Source: a bacterium (GTDB lineage: Bacteria; Bacteroidota; Bacteroidia; Bacteroidales; Muribaculaceae). From it: DNA of 20,313 bases. The notes below the pieces were generated by a model, which was not told the origin of the DNA, made no database searches, and saw nothing but the letters and a program-made list of their open reading frames with translations. The translations under genes were made by a program, and so were the position numbers. This document shows, in pieces, positions 1 to 6,421 of the stretch (position 1 is the first letter of the stretch; each line of letters starts with the position of its first letter). The stretch lies in NCBI GenBank assembly GCA_004563195.1, contig SFTJ01000047.1:1-20313 (forward strand). The letters run 5' to 3'.

Positions 1-1
1 C

Positions 2-394
2 TTTACTCCGAGTGCTACATTTAATCCTCTTACAATAATCATGTTGATTGGCTGTGAATTCTTGCCAGAAGCTCCAATGTATTTTGTCGGAGGCATGGTG
101 ATATCAAGTGCTTGGACGTGTTTCATCGCAAATAGAATATTAAACTGGAAAGAAGGAAGAATTTGGTTGATGAGTTTTGCGGTGAGTTTTTTTGTGTACA
201 TAGGCATATTGGCTTTGTTGTTTTATTATGACATACAACTGATTAATATTCCGACGATAAGTGAAAATGTGTATTTAGTATTCTTGCTGCAATATTTAAG
301 TGCTGTGATTTGCTTTTCATTTTCACAGCTACTATTGTTAATGACATATTACATATTATCAGCTATTACACAAAAGTTGAAACATAAAGCTTAG
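2..394 (+). CDS. Multi-pass membrane protein, 5' end outside window
   Basis: The reading frame is open from the left edge to the TAG at 392-394, so the gene very probably begins upstream. The first in-window ATG is at 41, but the frame before it also reads as plausible protein. The visible part (about 130 residues) has three hydrophobic stretches: around the MYFVGGMV segment, around IWLMSFAVSFFVYIG, and a long one near the end (VYLVFLLQ to MTYYIL). It ends in a short lysine-rich tail (KLKHKA), consistent with a cytoplasmic C-terminus. I do not recognise the family. Base composition is visibly AT-rich compared with the core genes to the right. It lies in the same direction and close to two other unknown membrane proteins, so it may share a transcript with them. 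No function is assigned. Confidence 0.65.
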   Translation, partial: FTPSATFNPLTIIMLIGCEFLPEAPMYFVGGMVISSAWTCFIANRILNWKEGRIWLMSFAVSFFVYIGILALLFYYDIQLINIPTISENVYLVFLLQYLSAVICFSFSQLLLLMTYYILSAITQKLKHKA

Positions 395-398
395 TTTC

Positions 399-461
399 AT
401 GGCTCTGGCATCATATAACGAAATCAAGAAAGACATAAAAGGAAAGGATGTAAAGAAATAA
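399..461 (+). CDS. Possible 20-residue Lys-rich small ORF, coupled to next gene
   Basis: An ATG at 399, four bases after the previous stop, opens a 20-codon ORF (MALASYNEIKKDIKGKDVKK). Its TAA at 459-461 shares its last A with the ATG of the next gene at 461. A stop/start overlap of this kind usually means translational coupling. The peptide is charged and has no membrane segment. It could be a real microprotein, a leader that loads ribosomes onto the downstream membrane protein gene, or chance. Only the position and overlap support it. Confidence 0.3.
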   Translation: MALASYNEIKKDIKGKDVKK

Positions 462-1471
462 TGAAGAAAAGCAGAGAAAATAAATATGTGTGGTATGCTT
501 TACAGCTATTTATTTTCACAATTGTTCTTTATATGTCAAAGATGTACGTGGGTGTTGCAATGTTCTCATTGACAACAATTGCAATTCTTATAACAATGTA
601 CAAACGTGATTCTGGCATTTGCGATGCAATTTTCTTCTTTATAGAATTAAGTTATACCTTGGTATCAACTTTGTATGTATTGTTTGTTTTCATGTTTTTT
701 GAAGGAAAATTTCATTTGGGCATATTTGGAAAGATAATTCTATGCTGGCCTGTTGCTGTAAACTATGCAATTATAGCAAAGGAAGTGACCCGGTTCGTTA
801 GATACGGAATAAATAAGCATAAAGAAATTTGTTTGAGAATTAGGTCAATATTTTGCTTGAGAAATGCTATCATAATGGAGCTGGAAAAGAATGATTACGA
901 TTTGCAAAGAATAAATCTACCGTATAAATGCGATAACACTATCCCATTCAAAATATCAAATGAGATTATTATTGTAGAGATTGTAATCGCAATTTTCCTT
1001 TTTTATAATGATGCTCGCATAATGTTTGTCTTAGCTGTTCTTTTAATTGCATCAATTTTGCTGTGTTTCTTATCGCGACTAAAAACCGCAAAGAAACTAT
1101 CATCAACAATTATCTATATGTTGACTCCAATTATTCTTTGTGTCGGATTTATTGTGGTCGTTTTCAATATCGGCGCAAGCGATGACAGAAATATAGGAGT
1201 GTTAACTTTCTTATTATGTGTTTCGCCAATTAATTTCTATCTCACATCAGTAAATCTTGCAACGTATATATTTAGAAACAATGCAATTCAGACAACTAAT
1301 GATTCGGCGCTACTAAGGATTAGGGAATGTGATATAGAAAAGCTCAATTCCTTAGTTGAGTGCGAATTACAATATACAATTGACAAAAATAATGGCGGTA
1401 GTTTACTGCTAATCTCAAATGGATATGACAGTTTCAGTGCTGAAATTACAAATTTTCATATTAAGCAATAA
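461..1471 (+). CDS. Unknown polytopic membrane protein, about 8 TM segments
   Basis: The ORF encodes 336 residues. Four hydrophobic segments lie in the first 110 residues (WYALQLFIFTIVLY, VGVAMFSLTTIAILI, FFFIELSYTLVSTLYVLFVFMFF, IILCWPVAVNYAIIA). A basic, Cys-containing loop follows at about 112-165, then four more segments (IIIVEIVIAIFLF, FVLAVLLIASILLCFL, IIYMLTPIILCVGFIVVVF, VLTFLLCVSPINFYL). The last 55 or so residues are hydrophilic. This gives a roughly two-fold 4+4 arrangement with a central cytoplasmic loop. No transporter or enzyme motif is recognisable. The AT-rich composition matches its left neighbour and differs from the thrS operon. The ATG at 461 overlaps the stop of a 20-codon ORF. 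A membrane-embedded immunity or defence accessory role is possible but is only a guess. Confidence 0.7.
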   Translation: MKKSRENKYVWYALQLFIFTIVLYMSKMYVGVAMFSLTTIAILITMYKRDSGICDAIFFFIELSYTLVSTLYVLFVFMFFEGKFHLGIFGKIILCWPVAVNYAIIAKEVTRFVRYGINKHKEICLRIRSIFCLRNAIIMELEKNDYDLQRINLPYKCDNTIPFKISNEIIIVEIVIAIFLFYNDARIMFVLAVLLIASILLCFLSRLKTAKKLSSTIIYMLTPIILCVGFIVVVFNIGASDDRNIGVLTFLLCVSPINFYLTSVNLATYIFRNNAIQTTNDSALLRIRECDIEKLNSLVECELQYTIDKNNGGSLLLISNGYDSFSAEITNFHIKQ

Positions 1472-1485
1472 GGATTACAACGAAA

Positions 1486-1578
1486 ATGAGGAATATATTG
1501 CTGCTAATAGTTTCGCTTTTAATCTCCTTTGGAGTTTTTGGCAAAGAAGAAGTTTGGTGTGATAATCATATTCAGTGA
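1486..1578 (+). CDS. Tiny ORF that is mostly a signal peptide (30 aa)
   Basis: The ATG at 1486, 14 bases after the preceding stop, opens a 30-residue ORF: MRN, a hydrophobic run (ILLLIVSLLISFGVFG), then KEEVWCDNHIQ. This is a classic Sec signal peptide with almost no mature protein behind it. After the TGA at 1576-1578 the same frame meets two more stops (at 1606 and 1612) before the next gene, so no longer product is encoded. It may be a secreted or membrane-anchored microprotein, or the 5' remnant of a decayed gene for an exported protein. I cannot distinguish these from sequence alone. Confidence 0.35.
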   Translation: MRNILLLIVSLLISFGVFGKEEVWCDNHIQ

Positions 1579-1626
1579 ATCATTCCCCAATTGTATAATC
1601 TTAAATAATTTTGACAGAGGAGGTAA

Positions 1627-2346
1627 GTGATATCATTTAGAAAGAAAAAATATGATTTGTTTTTTATTTTGTTGCCATTAGTGTTTTTAGTATTATTATC
1701 CGGTGTACTAAAATTCAATAGTGCGATAGTCGTTCTGTTTATATCTACAGCATTTCTGACATTATGTAGCATAGCGTTCAGAAGCCATAAAAGAATAAGT
1801 AGGATATTATTTGTGCTATATTTCCCTTTTTATTTGTATTATTCATTTTCATTAGCAATTTCTGCTCCAATTTGTCATGATTCTTTATGTGGCTTATTTA
1901 TACCCATATTTGGCAGTTGGTTTCATTATATCTTACTATCGAATCTTTATCATTATATCAGAAAAAAGAATCGCTATATTCGGCTGATTCCTGTTGTTGC
2001 GATATTTGCCATATATCTGCCTGTAATGTATGTTTTAACTACTCAGGTGATGCCCGAAGTGCTTGCACTTATTATGTTGGGCATTTCCTTGATAGCATTA
2101 GTGGTATTTATGCGTGTTAAAAGCTTAACTACATTGTGGCGTTATAGTTGTTATAATATTTTTTTAAATTCTTGCTTTGCTGTAGTATTATCATATTTCA
2201 TCGTTATTTTGCCAAATCATAACATTGGCTTTGTGTTTTGCTCATATTTAATGAGTTACTCCATATTGTCGGTGCGAATAATAAAAGAGATAGCGAATGA
2301 AAGTGGTATATTATTTGCGAAAATTAGTCTTGTGCCATTTAGTTGA
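1627..2346 (+). CDS. Unknown polytopic membrane protein, GTG start
   Basis: The ORF encodes 239 residues. An in-frame TAA at 1624-1626 directly precedes the GTG, and no ATG occurs until about residue 134, so GTG at 1627 is the likely start. A near-perfect Shine-Dalgarno (GAGGAGGT, 1617-1624) sits two bases upstream, which is unusual both for this lineage and for the short spacing. The protein begins with a basic MISFRKKKYD and then has about seven hydrophobic segments (FFILLPLVFLVLLSG, AIVVLFISTAFLTLCS, LFVLYFPFYLYYSFSL, LCGLFIPIFGSWFHYI, LIPVVAIFAIYLPVMYVL, ALIMLGISLIALVVFM, CFAVVLSYFIVIL). I do not recognise the family. AT-rich composition and position suggest it belongs with the two membrane proteins to its left. 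Confidence 0.65.
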   Translation: MISFRKKKYDLFFILLPLVFLVLLSGVLKFNSAIVVLFISTAFLTLCSIAFRSHKRISRILFVLYFPFYLYYSFSLAISAPICHDSLCGLFIPIFGSWFHYILLSNLYHYIRKKNRYIRLIPVVAIFAIYLPVMYVLTTQVMPEVLALIMLGISLIALVVFMRVKSLTTLWRYSCYNIFLNSCFAVVLSYFIVILPNHNIGFVFCSYLMSYSILSVRIIKEIANESGILFAKISLVPFS

Positions 2347-2375
2347 GTTGTGGATTTAAAAAATGGAGTAAATAG

Positions 2376-2407
2376 TTTCGTAATCAGATTTTTTATTGCT
2401 AATTTTG
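2376..2407 (+). promoter_or_regulatory. Promoter of the thrS operon
   Basis: A Bacteroidetes-type -7 element, TAATTTTG (2400-2407), matches TAnnTTTG exactly. A TTTCG at 2376-2380 lies 19 bases upstream and is a near match to the -33 element. Transcription would start around 2414 and leave a leader of about 100 bases before thrS. This promoter also marks the boundary with the AT-rich block on the left. Confidence 0.6.
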
Positions 2408-2470
2408 CAGTTCGAAATGCGCTGAAGTAATTGAGGCGCAAAATTAAAGAATAAGAGCATAAAAAAACAA

Positions 2471-2493
2471 GTCGTGTCGTTGTATGACACGGC
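2471..2493 (+). promoter_or_regulatory. Hairpin in the thrS 5' leader
   Basis: CGTGTC (2473-2478) pairs with GACACG (2486-2491) around a 7-base loop. Two more pairs (one G-U) extend the stem to 8 bp. The hairpin ends 22 bases before the thrS start codon. ThrRS represses its own translation by binding leader hairpins in E. coli, so this is a reasonable candidate operator. Nothing in the loop proves anticodon mimicry. Confidence 0.35.
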
Positions 2494-2515
2494 GAAACCA
2501 TAAAATAAAAGAAAG

Positions 2516-4450
2516 ATGAATATAACATTTCCAGACGGAAGCGTAAAGCAATTTGAGCAGGGCGTAACGCCGTTGCAGATTGCAGAAAGTATCAGCCCGC
2601 GATTGGCTCGCGAAGTATTGGCTGCTACAATTAATGGTGAAGAATGGGACATATCGCGCCCGGTTTGTAACGATGGCGAGATAAAGTTGTTCAAGTGGGA
2701 TGATGCAGAGGGAAAGCACGCGTTTTGGCACACCTCGGCACACCTTTTGGCCGAAGCCCTTCAGGAACTTTACCAAGGAATACAGTTCGGTATCGGTCCG
2801 GCAATAGAAAACGGATTTTACTATGATATCGATCCGGGAGAAAATAAGTTGACACAAGACGACTTTGAGAAGATAGAGAAGAAGATGCTCGAACTTGCTC
2901 AAAAGAAAGAGGCAGTGGTTCGCAACGAAATCTCGAAGGCCGATGCGTTGACAATGTTTGGTGACAGAGGAGAGACCTATAAGTGCGAACTTATCAGCGA
3001 CCTCGAAGACGGCCACATCAGCACCTACACACAAGGTGCATTCACCGACTTGTGTCGTGGTCCGCACTTGCCAAACACCGGCTCGATAAAGGCAGTGAAG
3101 ATATTGTCGCTTGCCGGCGCATATTGGCGCGGCGACGAGAAGCGCAAGCAGATGCTACGTGTGTATGGCATATCATTCCCCAAGAAGTCGATGCTCGATG
3201 AATATATGCAGATGCTCGAAGAAGCCAAGAAGCGCGACCATCGCAAGATAGGTAAGGAAATGGAACTCTTTGCGTTCTCGCAAAATGTGGGACAAGGTTT
3301 GCCATTGTGGTTGCCAAAGGGAGCCGCACTTCGCGACCGCTTGGAGCAATTCCTTCGCAAGATTCAGAAGCGTTACGGCTATCAGCAGGTAATCACTCCG
3401 CACATCGGAAATAAGCAACTCTATGTAACTTCGGGCCACTATGCCAAGTATGGTAAGGACTCGTTCCAACCAATACACACACCTGAAGAAGGCGAAGAAT
3501 ACATGCTTAAGCCAATGAACTGTCCTCACCACTGCGAAATCTACAAGACTTCGCCACGTTCTTACAAGGACCTGCCATTGCGCTTTGCCGAATTTGGTAC
3601 AGTATATCGCTATGAGCAGAGTGGTGAGCTTCACGGCTTGACACGTGTGCGCGGCTTTACTCAAGACGATGCACACTTGTATTGCACAGCCGAGCAATTG
3701 AAGGACGAATTCTTGAAGGTAATGGATATTATTTTCTACATCTTCAAGGCACTCAATTTCGAGAACTACGAAGCACAGATATCGTTGCGCGACCCGAATA
3801 ATAAGGATAAATATGTGGGTTCGGACGAAAACTGGGAAAAGGCAGAACGCGCCATCATGGAGGCATGTCAGGAAAAGGGCTTGAATGCACGCACCGAGCT
3901 TGGCGAAGCAGCATTCTATGGTCCGAAACTCGACTTTATGGTAAAGGATGCCATAGGACGCCGTTGGCAGTTGGGTACCATTCAGGTCGACTACAACTTG
4001 CCGGAGCGCTTCGGCTTGGAATACACCGGAAGCGACAACAAGAAGCATCGCCCAATCATGATACACCGCGCACCATTCGGTTCGATGGAGCGATTTGTAG
4101 CCGTATTGCTCGAGCACACAGCAGGTAAGTTGCCATTGTGGTTGGCTCCCGACCAGGTAGTGGTGTTGCCAATCAGCGAGAAGTATAACGACTATGCAAA
4201 GAAGGTGGTAAAGATTTTGGAAGAACGAGACATTCGCGCCACTATAGACGACAGAAACGAGAAAATAGGCAAGAAAATTCGCGACAATGAGTTGAAGAGA
4301 ACACCATATATGGTGATTGTAGGCGAAAAAGAAGCAGAAAATGAAGAAGTTTCTGTAAGAAAACAGGGCGGAGGTGACCAAGGTACGAAAAAAATTACTA
4401 CCTTTGCAGACGAATTTGCTCGAGAAATTGAAGCAATGACAAACTTTTAA
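2516..4450 (+). CDS. thrS: Threonine--tRNA ligase
   Basis: This class II aminoacyl-tRNA synthetase charges tRNA-Thr with threonine in the cytoplasm. Its 644 residues match the usual bacterial length (642 in E. coli). An N-terminal TGS domain (about 1-60) is followed by the SAD editing domain with its metal/editing residues visible: H72 and H76 (HTSAH), C180 and H184 (DLCRGPH). The catalytic core carries the zinc ligands that select threonine: C336 (MNCPHH), H387 (DDAHLY) and H517 (IHRAPFGSMER, class II motif 3). The C-terminal 110 or so residues form the anticodon-binding domain. The ATG at 2516 gives the normal N-terminus. It is the first gene of thrS-infC-rpmI-rplT, a widely conserved arrangement, and infC follows after 9 bases. 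Confidence 0.98.
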   Translation: MNITFPDGSVKQFEQGVTPLQIAESISPRLAREVLAATINGEEWDISRPVCNDGEIKLFKWDDAEGKHAFWHTSAHLLAEALQELYQGIQFGIGPAIENGFYYDIDPGENKLTQDDFEKIEKKMLELAQKKEAVVRNEISKADALTMFGDRGETYKCELISDLEDGHISTYTQGAFTDLCRGPHLPNTGSIKAVKILSLAGAYWRGDEKRKQMLRVYGISFPKKSMLDEYMQMLEEAKKRDHRKIGKEMELFAFSQNVGQGLPLWLPKGAALRDRLEQFLRKIQKRYGYQQVITPHIGNKQLYVTSGHYAKYGKDSFQPIHTPEEGEEYMLKPMNCPHHCEIYKTSPRSYKDLPLRFAEFGTVYRYEQSGELHGLTRVRGFTQDDAHLYCTAEQLKDEFLKVMDIIFYIFKALNFENYEAQISLRDPNNKDKYVGSDENWEKAERAIMEACQEKGLNARTELGEAAFYGPKLDFMVKDAIGRRWQLGTIQVDYNLPERFGLEYTGSDNKKHRPIMIHRAPFGSMERFVAVLLEHTAGKLPLWLAPDQVVVLPISEKYNDYAKKVVKILEERDIRATIDDRNEKIGKKIRDNELKRTPYMVIVGEKEAENEEVSVRKQGGGDQGTKKITTFADEFAREIEAMTNF

Positions 4451-4459
4451 TAATAATTA

Positions 4460-5056
4460 ATGGAGAAAAAACCACCGTTTACCGGCCCTAAGAAGCCAGC
4501 AACAGGTCCACAAAGACCACCACAAGGTCGCAAGAACGACAAGGAAAAGGGCGACCAACATGCAATTAATGACAACATACGCGCCAAGGAAGTACGCCTT
4601 GTGGGCGATAATGTTGAGCAAGGAGTGTACCCTATAGCCGAGGCTTTGCGAATTGCTGACGAATTGGAGCTTGATTTGATAGAGATTTCGCCTAATGCCA
4701 ATCCTCCGGTTTGCCGCGTGCTCGATTATCAGAAATTCCTGTATCAGCAGCGCAAACGCTTGAAGGAGCAGAAGGCAAAGTCGACCAAGGTAGTGGTGAA
4801 AGAAATAAGATTCGGACCACAAACCGACGATCACGACTATAACTTCAAACTCAAGCATGCCATCGAATTCCTTAAAGAAGGAAGTAAGGTGAAAGCATAT
4901 GTGTTCTTCAAAGGCCGTTCGATACTCTTCAAGGAGCAGGGCGAAGTGCTATTGCTGCGTTTTGCCAACGACTTGGAAGAATATGGCAAAGTGGAGCAAA
5001 TGCCGGTGCTTGAAGGTAAACGAATGATAATAATGCTCACTCCCAAGAAGAAGTAA
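4460..5056 (+). CDS. infC: Translation initiation factor IF-3
   Basis: IF-3 binds the 30S subunit, keeps it apart from 50S and proofreads initiator tRNA and start codon. The canonical core begins at about residue 34 (INDNIRAKEVRLVG), continues through the N-domain (GVYPIAEALRIADELELDLIEIS) and the lysine-rich linker helix (YQQRKRLKEQKAK), and ends with the C-domain (EIRFGPQTDDHDYNFKLKHAIEFL). At 198 residues it is slightly longer than the E. coli protein because of a proline/lysine-rich N-terminal extension (about 1-33). Unlike the rare AUU start of E. coli infC, the ORF uses ATG, and an in-frame TAA lies two codons upstream. It is separated by 9 bases from thrS and by 120 bases containing a strong hairpin from rpmI. 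Confidence 0.97.
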   Translation: MEKKPPFTGPKKPATGPQRPPQGRKNDKEKGDQHAINDNIRAKEVRLVGDNVEQGVYPIAEALRIADELELDLIEISPNANPPVCRVLDYQKFLYQQRKRLKEQKAKSTKVVVKEIRFGPQTDDHDYNFKLKHAIEFLKEGSKVKAYVFFKGRSILFKEQGEVLLLRFANDLEEYGKVEQMPVLEGKRMIIMLTPKKK

Positions 5057-5111
5057 CGTGCACGCGTTGTGGCGGTGAGAGGTAGTTATCGCACTTCATG
5101 AAAAGAAAAAA

Positions 5112-5140
5112 GGGCGTTGGGTTTAGTAAGTACCCAGCCC
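5112..5140 (+). promoter_or_regulatory. Candidate ribosomal-protein (L20-type) leader hairpin
   Basis: In the 120-base infC-rpmI gap, GGGC (5112-5115) and TGGGT (5118-5122) pair with ACCCA (5132-5136) and GCCC (5137-5140). This makes a 9-bp stem with a two-base bulge and an 8-base loop. A weaker pairing (GTGGCG with CGCAC) lies upstream at about 5069-5095. No T-run follows, so it is not a normal terminator. In E. coli and Firmicutes, L20 represses this operon by binding an mRNA structure, and this hairpin is in the right place for such a site. Confidence 0.4.
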
Positions 5141-5176
5141 CGGTAAATAATTATAAATTTAAACTATTTAACAAAA

Positions 5177-5374
5177 ATGCCAAAGATTAAGACTAATTCC
5201 GGTGCCAAAAAAAGGTTCACCCTTACCGGATCAGGAAAGATCAAGAGAAAACATGCTTTCAAGAGCCACATCTTGACCAAGAAGACTAAGAAGCAAAAGA
5301 GAAATCTCACACACTTCTCAGTAGTAGACGTTGCAGATTTGAACAACGTACGCAAGATGTTGGTAATGAAGTAA
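5177..5374 (+). CDS. rpmI: 50S ribosomal protein L35
   Basis: A 65-residue, very basic protein of the usual L35 length. It begins MPKIKTNSGAKKRFTLTGSGKIKR and continues with the typical KHAFKSHILTKKTKKQKRNL run, ending LNNVRKMLVMK. L35 is a small 50S subunit protein that helps pack 23S rRNA. It lies between infC and rplT in the conserved order and is probably translated from the same mRNA under control of the hairpin region upstream. Confidence 0.98.
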   Translation: MPKIKTNSGAKKRFTLTGSGKIKRKHAFKSHILTKKTKKQKRNLTHFSVVDVADLNNVRKMLVMK

Positions 5375-5483
5375 TCGTTATTCACACTTGATTGACAAAA
5401 GAGAATCTTTAAAGTTTTTTATTAACCGAGTGATTAGCACAAAAAGAGCAAACAGCCGCTAACATTCAAAAACATTTAAAAAC

Positions 5484-5834
5484 ATGCCTAGATCAGTAAA
5501 CCACGTTGCATCAAGAGCACGTAGAAAAAAAGTTCTAAAACTTACAAGAGGTTATTTTGGTTGCCGTAAGAACGTGTGGACCGTTGCCAAGAATACTTGG
5601 GAAAAAGGTTTGACTTATGCTTACCGCGATAGAAAGAACAAGAAGCGCAACTTCCGCGCATTGTGGATACAGCGTATCAACGCAGCAGCACGCCTCGAAG
5701 GTCTTTCATACTCGCAGTTGATGGGTCTCATCCACAAGGCAGGTATCGAAATCAACCGCAAAGTTCTTGCAGATCTTGCTATGAACAACCCCGCAGCATT
5801 CAAGGCTGTAGTTGACAAGGTAAAGAACGCTTAA
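5484..5834 (+). CDS. rplT: 50S ribosomal protein L20
   Basis: A 116-residue basic protein matching L20 over its whole length. It begins MPRSVNHVASRARRKKVLKLTRGYFGCRKNVWTVA and has the RALWIQRINAAARLEGLSYSQLM segment that contacts 23S rRNA. L20 is needed early in 50S assembly and in other bacteria represses its own operon. The 109-base gap after rpmI holds no terminator, so the two are likely co-transcribed. A strong terminator follows 27 bases after the stop. Confidence 0.98.
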   Translation: MPRSVNHVASRARRKKVLKLTRGYFGCRKNVWTVAKNTWEKGLTYAYRDRKNKKRNFRALWIQRINAAARLEGLSYSQLMGLIHKAGIEINRKVLADLAMNNPAAFKAVVDKVKNA

Positions 5835-5861
5835 TAAAACGAGCATCCTGCAAAGTAACAT

Positions 5862-5906
5862 AAAAAAGTCTTTCCGTAGCGCCAAAAGCGTCGGAAAGAC
5901 TTTTTT
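5862..5906. terminator. Symmetric intrinsic terminator after rplT
   Basis: AAAAAAGTCTTTCCG (5862-5876) pairs perfectly over 15 bp with CGGAAAGACTTTTTT (5892-5906). The apical part adds CGC-GCG pairing around CAAAA. The stem starts with an A-run and ends with a T-run, so it could stop transcription from either side. It closes the thrS-infC-rpmI-rplT operon. Confidence 0.9.
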
Positions 5907-6060
5907 GCTTTAGTTGACAATAGGGCAGAGAAACAATATGTTCAGAGGCTGAAATTGGCTAAATTATCGGGTGAAAAGATATAGATGCAAGCGAGAGTGT
6001 TGATAGATAGCGATATAGTGTTTTTTAACAAAAAGATGGCGTAAAAATTTGTCAAAATGA

Positions 6061-6091
6061 TTGCTTGATTACGGTTATATTACTATATTTG
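6061..6091 (+). promoter_or_regulatory. Promoter of the structured RNA
   Basis: TATATTTG (6084-6091) is an exact TAnnTTTG -7 element, and TTG at 6061-6063 lies 20 bases upstream as the -33 element. Transcription is expected near 6098. The 150 or so bases between the rplT terminator and this promoter show no gene. Confidence 0.65.
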
Positions 6092-6097
6092 CAATAA

Positions 6098-6350
6098 CAA
6101 AAGGTCATTGAAAAAATAGCCACATCAAAGCTGATTGGGATACTCTTCAGTTTTTAATGAAATGCCGAGTAAGGCGAGCACAGCAATGGCGGGCCCCAAC
6201 CTGAAAAGGTGTCTACGCGACCAGGCGGATTACAAAGCCGTGTAAGCCCTCAAATCCTGTATTTGTCGGAGTTCCATCATATCCCTTTGGTGTGGTTCCT
6301 TATACAAAGCGATGGGGTGAATCAAGCAATTCATTTCATCGCTTTTGCTT
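6098..6350 (+). ncRNA. Candidate Bacteroidales-1 RNA (6S-like)
   Basis: No ORF is found here, yet the segment has its own promoter and intrinsic terminator and folds into a long rod. AGCCACA (6118-6124) pairs with TGTGGTT (6291-6297), AAA (6127-6129) with TTT (6286-6288), and GGGATA (6137-6142) with TATCCC (6280-6285), with bulges between and a GC-rich centre (about 6165-6255). The Bacteroidales-1 motif is known from Bacteroidales only, typically lies just downstream of the L20 gene, and has a Bacteroidetes promoter at one end and a terminator at the other, as here. It has been proposed to be the 6S RNA of this order, which would bind RNA polymerase in stationary phase. The family call rests on position and architecture, not a covariance search. 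Confidence 0.7.
6306..6350 (+). terminator. Terminator of the structured RNA
   Basis: AAAGCGATG (6306-6314) pairs with CATCGCTTT (6337-6345), and inside it TGAAT (6318-6322) pairs with ATTCA (6329-6333). A T-rich tract (TTTTGCTTTTATTTTG) overlaps and follows the stem. Confidence 0.75.
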
Positions 6351-6358
6351 TTATTTTG

Positions 6359-6389
6359 TTGCGTAATAAGCGATAGATTGTTAACTTTG
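6359..6389 (+). promoter_or_regulatory. Promoter of the DoxX-family gene
   Basis: TAACTTTG (6382-6389) is an exact -7 match, and TTG at 6359-6361 lies 20 bases upstream. The expected start near 6396 leaves a short leader of about 25 bases before the ATG at 6422. Confidence 0.65.
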
Positions 6390-6421
6390 TGGGTAATAAT
6401 AAGGAATGCTAAAGCAAAACG

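Noticed and set aside
1572..1772. 66-residue minus-strand ORF overlapping the start of the GTG-initiated gene
   Set aside because: No domain, no promoter, and it overlaps a longer membrane-protein ORF with a strong Shine-Dalgarno.
3173..4381. 402-residue minus-strand ORF
   Set aside because: It lies wholly inside thrS on the opposite strand, with Cys/His/Leu-rich composition typical of an antisense shadow.
6098..6350. Reading the structured RNA as tmRNA, RNase P or SRP RNA
   Set aside because: No tRNA-like ends, no tag ORF and no recognisable SRP tetraloop or RNase P core were seen.
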